From Caballeronia cordobensis (GTDB lineage Bacteria > Pseudomonadota > Gammaproteobacteria > Burkholderiales > Burkholderiaceae), in assembly GCF_001544575.2 (NCBI RefSeq), contig NZ_FCNY02000010.1, positions 248,001-312,000 on the forward strand: a DNA stretch of 64,000 nt. Direction: 5' to 3'. Positions 60,049-64,000 of this stretch are shown piece by piece. Every line of letters starts with the position of its first letter. Position 1 is the first letter of the stretch. The position numbers and the translations under genes were made by a program. The notes under the pieces were generated by a model. The model had not been told where the DNA came from. It did not search any database and was given only the letters and a program-made list of their open reading frames with translations.

Positions 60049-61344
60049 ATGACGAACCACCAAACCGATCCGCTGTACTCGCGCGTGGTGATCGTCGGAG
60101 CGGGGCAAGCCGCTGCCGCGGTCGCTAGGACACTGCGTGCGGAAGGACATCAGGGCGGGATCATCATGCTAGGCGAGGAGCGCGTAGGGCCGTACGAGCG
60201 GCCACCCTTGTCAAAAGCATGGCTGAGCGCCGAGAACGCGCCGGAAGTTGCGGCTCTGCTTGATCGGTCGCAACCGGAGCAGTTTGACGTCGATTTACGC
60301 ACCGGTACGCACGTGACCCGCATCGACCGTCCGTCGCGTACCGTGCACGTCGACGATGGAACGCAGATTCACTTCGATCGCCTCGTGATCGCAACCGGGG
60401 GCCGCGCGCGGCGGCTCGCGGTGCCTGGCGACGCGAGTGCCGATATCGCCTATCTGCGCACCATCGACGACGCTTTGCATATCCGCCGCGGGTTGATAGC
60501 AGGCAAGCGGCTGCTGGTGATCGGAGGTGGATGGATCGGACTCGAAACCGCATGTAGCGCCCGAAAGCTCGGCGTCGACGTGGTCCTGGTCGAAGCGGCC
60601 GAGCGGTTATGCGAACGGACCGTGCCGGCGATCGTGGGTCAGCATCTGCTCAAGATTCACCGCTCGCTTGGCGTCGACGTGCGCCTGGGTGCCGGCATCG
60701 AGCGACTGTCGAAGCTGCCCGGCGAACGTTATGCCGCTTCGCTATCGGGCGTTCGCGAGGAATTCGACCTCGTTGTCGCGGGCGTGGGCATGGTAGCGAA
60801 CGACGAACTCGCGGCTGAAGCAGGCCTCCCTTGCGCGGGCGGCGTGCTGTGCGACGTCGAAGGCCGCACGGTCGATCCATATGTCTTCGCGTGCGGGGAT
60901 GTGGCGTCGTTCGAGCATCCGTTCGGACCGGTCGGAATGCGGCGCCTGGAATCGTGGGACAACGCGGAGCAACAGGGCGCGGCATGTGCCAGGGCCATCC
61001 TCGGCAAGCAGGCGGTGGCGCATTCGCTGCCCTGGTTCTGGTCCGATCAGGGCGACGTGAATGTGCAGATCCTCGGGTTCCCGAATGCGACCGCCACACC
61101 GGTCGTAAGAGAAGGCGACGGCAAGGTGACGCTGGTCTGGCTGGAGGAGTGCGCAACCGACGAACCCGCGCGAATTGTCGCGGCGGTCTGCATCAACGCT
61201 GCGGCAGACATGCCGGTACTGCGCCGCATATGGCAGAAGGGCGTGCGTGTCGATCGAGAGACGCTCGCCGCGAAGGACGTAAGTCTCAAAAGCCTTCTGC
61301 AGCGGACGGTCGGCGGGGCAAAGAATGGAGGTGCGAATAATTAG
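60049..61344 (+). CDS. FAD-dependent ferredoxin reductase of the dioxygenase system
   Basis: A 431-residue glutathione-reductase-like flavoprotein of the BphA4/RodA group. FAD motif VIVGAGQAAAAVARTL, second nucleotide motif LLVIGGGWIGLETACSARKLG, and VFACGDVASFEHPFGP near residue 290. It passes electrons from NADH to the Rieske ferredoxin. It starts 12 nt after the PdxA-like gene. All redox parts of the oxygenase system are therefore encoded together. Confidence 0.92.
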   Translation: MTNHQTDPLYSRVVIVGAGQAAAAVARTLRAEGHQGGIIMLGEERVGPYERPPLSKAWLSAENAPEVAALLDRSQPEQFDVDLRTGTHVTRIDRPSRTVHVDDGTQIHFDRLVIATGGRARRLAVPGDASADIAYLRTIDDALHIRRGLIAGKRLLVIGGGWIGLETACSARKLGVDVVLVEAAERLCERTVPAIVGQHLLKIHRSLGVDVRLGAGIERLSKLPGERYAASLSGVREEFDLVVAGVGMVANDELAAEAGLPCAGGVLCDVEGRTVDPYVFACGDVASFEHPFGPVGMRRLESWDNAEQQGAACARAILGKQAVAHSLPWFWSDQGDVNVQILGFPNATATPVVREGDGKVTLVWLEECATDEPARIVAAVCINAAADMPVLRRIWQKGVRVDRETLAAKDVSLKSLLQRTVGGAKNGGANN

Positions 61345-61448
61345 AGGCGCCTCAGGCATCGGGCTTTTGCATTTACATCGACAGAGCACATCAGAGCGTG
61401 GTGGTACCGGGGTCCGGCTGACCGTCCATGCCGAAAAAGGAGACAGGC

Positions 61449-62798
61449 GTGAAAGCTTTTGAAAGCTCGCAGGAGTGGCACGACGCAGTCGCGAGCACGG
61501 GATCAGCTCCCGGCGCGAGCGCAACGGAATCGGGATCACGACGACTATTCTTTGCCAGCTTTCTCGGCACGATGGTCGAGTGGTACGACTTTTTTCTCTA
61601 CGGCTTCATCGCGCCGCTCGTCTTCGAAGAGTTGTTCTTCCCAAAGTTGAACGCGCTCAGCGGCACTATCGCCGTGTACGCGACGTTCGCCGTCGGCTAT
61701 GCAAGTCGGCCTCTCGGCGGACTTGTGTTCGGTCACTTCGGCGACAAGATCGGCCGCAAGTCGATGATGCTGGTAACCCTGCTGATGATGGGTATCGGTA
61801 CGGCGGCCATCGGGCTCTTGCCAAGCGTCGCGCAAATCGGCATGACCGCGACCTGTCTGCTCGTCGCGCTGCGTTTCGTCCAGGGCTTTGCACTCGGGGG
61901 TGAGTCGGCGGCTGCCAGCCTGATGGTGCTGGAGAGCGCGCAACAGCGTCGCCGGGGCCTGCTTGGGGCAGCGCTTCAGGCGGCAGGACCGCTGGGCGTG
62001 CTGCTGGCCTCGCTCGCGGTATTCGTCGTATCGCGTCTGCCGCACGAAGCCTTGCTTGCCTGGGGCTGGCGGGTGCCGTTCCTGGTGAGCGCCGTACTGG
62101 TGGTAATCGGCCTGTATATTCGTCTGCGAGTCGAGGAAACAGTCGCGTTCCGCAAGCAGCAGAGTCAGCACGACCTCACCCGCATCCCGGCGTGGGAGAC
62201 CTTGCGCAGCTACAAGTGGCCTGTTTTCGTCGTGCTCGTGGTCAGCATCATGGAGAGCACGTTCTACTATTTGACGGGTGTCTATTCTATCTCGTACGTA
62301 ACGAAGACGCTCCATATGCCCGGCTCCGTCGCGATCGGCGCGATCGCCTGCGCGAACGCTTTCGCCTTGGTATCGGTGCCGCTCTACGGCGCGCTGTCGG
62401 ACCGCCTCGGGCGCAAGGGCGTGTATTTGCTGGGCATCGTGGCGTCGGCGATCTACCTGAACTTCTTCTTTACGATGCTCGACGGCCGCTCGCCAATGGT
62501 CGTAGTGCTGGCGGTCGTGGCCGCCGTCGGCGTGATTCATGCACCGATGTACGCCATGTTCGGCAGCTTCTACGGCGAACTGTTTCCCACGCGAGTGCGC
62601 TTCACCGGCTTCTCGATGGGCAAGGCGTTCGGCACGGTGCTCGGCGGCGGAGTCGCGCCTATGATCGCGGCCTCGCTCGCGGCGCGCAATCACGGCGACC
62701 CCTCCGGTATCGGTCTCTACTATCTGTGCCTCGCCTTCGTCGCGCTGTGTGTGGTGCTGCGCGTGCGCGAAACGCGGCACGACGACATCACCGTCTAG
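61449..62798 (+). CDS. MHS-family (metabolite:H+ symporter) MFS transporter
   Basis: A 449-residue transporter. The MHS signatures are clear: FLGTMVEWYDFFLYGFIAPLV-type opening (TMVEWYDFFLYGFIA), LGGLVFGHFGDKIGRKSMM, and QGFALGGESAAASLM. I chose the GTG at 61449 since AAGGAG lies 6 nt upstream; an ATG at 61428 gives seven more residues. MHS members import shikimate, citrate, dicarboxylates or aromatic acids. At the end of the meta operon it probably imports the aromatic acid substrate. Confidence 0.9.
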   Translation: MKAFESSQEWHDAVASTGSAPGASATESGSRRLFFASFLGTMVEWYDFFLYGFIAPLVFEELFFPKLNALSGTIAVYATFAVGYASRPLGGLVFGHFGDKIGRKSMMLVTLLMMGIGTAAIGLLPSVAQIGMTATCLLVALRFVQGFALGGESAAASLMVLESAQQRRRGLLGAALQAAGPLGVLLASLAVFVVSRLPHEALLAWGWRVPFLVSAVLVVIGLYIRLRVEETVAFRKQQSQHDLTRIPAWETLRSYKWPVFVVLVVSIMESTFYYLTGVYSISYVTKTLHMPGSVAIGAIACANAFALVSVPLYGALSDRLGRKGVYLLGIVASAIYLNFFFTMLDGRSPMVVVLAVVAAVGVIHAPMYAMFGSFYGELFPTRVRFTGFSMGKAFGTVLGGGVAPMIAASLAARNHGDPSGIGLYYLCLAFVALCVVLRVRETRHDDITV

Positions 62799-62830
62799 CA
62801 ACCCCTCAGTTCTCACGTATCCATTGGACG

Positions 62831-62866
62831 AGCGTCGTGCGCCTCGCTGGAGGCGCACCGGACGCT
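62831..62866 (+). terminator. Hairpin after the transporter gene
   Basis: AGCGTC-GTGCGCCTC-GCTG-GAGGCGCAC-CG-GACGCT forms a long stem of about 15 bp with a 2-nt bulge, followed by GCTTT only. It starts 33 nt after the transporter stop and may terminate or attenuate transcription before the porin. Confidence 0.6.
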
Positions 62867-62902
62867 GCTTTCGTTCGTCTCCAACATCTCGAACAACACA
62901 TC

Positions 62903-64000
62903 ATGAAGAAGAACAGGCTTCTCCTCGGCATGCTCGCGCTCGGCGCCGGCGCCGCACACGCGGACAGCAGCGTGACGCTCTACGGCCTCATCGGTACAGG
63001 CCCCGCGTATGTGAACAACGTAAAGGGCAGTCATTTGTTCGAATCCGCAAGCGGCCTCATTCAGGGTAATCGTTTCGGTCTGAAGGGGCGCGAAGATCTC
63101 GGCGGAGGCATGTCGGCCATCTTCACCTTGGAGAATGGCTTCGACGGCAACACCGGCGCGCTGGGGCAAGGCGGGCGCATGTTCGGACGGCAGGCGTTCG
63201 TGGGTCTTGCGACCAGACGATACGGGACACTGACCCTGGGTCGCCAGTACGACACCAATTACGATTTCATGGCCGATACGGGCGCGGCCAAACTCTTCGG
63301 CGGCAATGGCGCGCATGTATCAGATAATGACAACCTGTTCGGCACCGTGCGCTTCCAGAACTCAGTCAAGTACACGAGCCCGAGCTGGGGCGGCTTTAGC
63401 TTCGCTGCCATGTACGCGATGAGCAACGCTGCCGGCGACTTCGCAAATAATCGCGCCTACAGCGCGACGGCGGCATACCGCAACGGCAGTCTGAAGCTCG
63501 CGGTCGGCTATCTGCAGATGAACCATCCGAATGCGGCTGACAATCCCAACGGCGCCGCCGGCAGCGATTATCCCGCACCGTTCAGTCTGTTCAAGACCAG
63601 CGCACTGGGCCCGCGAACCGCGCTGGTGGATGAGCAGCAGGTGATCGCCGCGACGGCGTCGTATGCCATCGGGCCGACGCAGGACAATCTCGTGTACTCG
63701 CACGCCAAATACCGCTATTTCGACGGTAGCCATCTACGGCTCGACAATGCTGAATTGAACGGTACCTGGCACATCACGCCGGATTTTTACACCGGCCTGG
63801 GCTACATGTTCACTTTCGGTCGCTATGAGGAATTGAATCAGTCACCGAAGTGGCATCAGGTCGATCTGGGCATCGACTATCTGCTATCGAAGCGCACTGA
63901 CCTGTATGCCTTCGCGATCTATCAACGTGCGGTCGGTTCGGCCAGCAACGCTGCCATCTTCTTCATGCAGCCGTCGAGCACGAAGTCCCAGGTGGAAGTG
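62903..64000 (+). CDS. Burkholderia-type trimeric porin (3' partial)
   Basis: An open frame from the ATG at 62903 to the right window edge with no stop (366 codons visible). The signal peptide ends at AHADS; the mature part begins SVTLYGLIGTGPAYVNN, then NRFGLKGREDLGGGMSAIF and FGRQAFVGLA, as in the other two porins of the window. It is near the expected full length (about 360-390 residues), so only the last strands are missing. It follows the aromatic transporter and probably serves the same substrate uptake. Confidence 0.9.
   Translation, partial: MKKNRLLLGMLALGAGAAHADSSVTLYGLIGTGPAYVNNVKGSHLFESASGLIQGNRFGLKGREDLGGGMSAIFTLENGFDGNTGALGQGGRMFGRQAFVGLATRRYGTLTLGRQYDTNYDFMADTGAAKLFGGNGAHVSDNDNLFGTVRFQNSVKYTSPSWGGFSFAAMYAMSNAAGDFANNRAYSATAAYRNGSLKLAVGYLQMNHPNAADNPNGAAGSDYPAPFSLFKTSALGPRTALVDEQQVIAATASYAIGPTQDNLVYSHAKYRYFDGSHLRLDNAELNGTWHITPDFYTGLGYMFTFGRYEELNQSPKWHQVDLGIDYLLSKRTDLYAFAIYQRAVGSASNAAIFFMQPSSTKSQVEV

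Noticed and set aside
58519..60150. Minus-strand open frame of 543 codons
   Set aside because: It is antisense to the beta subunit, ferredoxin and PdxA-like genes, Arg-rich and without any family motif: a typical GC-rich shadow frame.
61545..62858. Minus-strand open frame of 437 codons
   Set aside because: Antisense to the MHS transporter and composed of repetitive His, Arg and Glu residues; no ribosome site.

Overview
The window looks like a piece of a secondary chromosome or megaplasmid of a Burkholderiaceae bacterium (Paraburkholderia/Caballeronia/Burkholderia type). This rests on the GC-rich coding pattern, three Burkholderia-type trimeric porins, a DUF3331 protein (a family I associate mainly with this group), and dense aromatic catabolism genes with LysR, MarR, GntR and AraC regulators. 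No rRNA, tRNA, CRISPR array, intact insertion sequence or replication gene is visible. Genus and replicon are inference.

Layout. 1-3344: a 5'-truncated three-domain flavin/iron-sulfur oxidoreductase, an NTF2-like protein and an MFS transporter. 3628-7548 (minus): a small hypothetical gene, then a five-gene operon (HIBADH-type dehydrogenase, NIPSNAP protein, extradiol dioxygenase, YCII protein, FAH-family hydrolase) with a divergent LysR gene at 7795. 8888-13241 (minus): a VanA/VanB-like oxygenase and reductase with an aldehyde dehydrogenase and a short-chain dehydrogenase. Divergent from these are AtaL-like, NTF2-like and SDR genes (13641-15311), then a porin and a BON-domain protein. 17108-23199: a complete gentisate route (FAD hydroxylase, MarR regulator, MFS importer, gentisate dioxygenase, fumarylpyruvate hydrolase, maleylpyruvate isomerase) closed by a strong terminator, followed by a second porin. 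24716-34905: tautomerase, a second AtaL-like protein, FAH protein, Zn-type dehydrogenase, GntR regulator, MFS, SDR, two convergent extradiol dioxygenases, another FAH protein and another SDR. 34906-37978: a decaying cyanate locus (cynR intact, cynT broken, cynS without its normal stop). 38104-45975: a MocR-type regulator, an orphan ABC solute-binding protein, an amidase, an ectoine-synthase-like EctC without EctA or EctB, a DUF2817 protein, a VOC protein and a quinone-reductase-like flavoprotein. 46297-50839: DUF3331, AraC, aldehyde dehydrogenase and LysR genes. 51406-62798: one long plus-strand operon encoding a full ring-hydroxylation and meta-cleavage pathway for an aromatic acid, ending in an MHS-family transporter and a third porin that runs off the window.

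How the genes work together. Almost every block combines uptake (porin, MFS), ring activation (Rieske or flavin oxygenase), ring opening (extradiol VOC or gentisate dioxygenase), hydrolysis (FAH or alpha/beta hydrolase) and a local regulator. I found three families of operator-like DNA repeats that fit local regulators: a 20-bp repeat flanking marR with a variant at 33.9 kb, palindromic TTTGTGCACAAA boxes around the GntR operons, and an ATGCATG-N4-CATGCAT palindrome shared by the gentisate and tautomerase blocks. The most unusual blocks are the MocR/EctC cassette, the decaying cyn locus, the two AtaL-like catabolic clusters, and the meta pathway that combines a PdxA-like dehydrogenase with a class II aldolase-like decarboxylase candidate.
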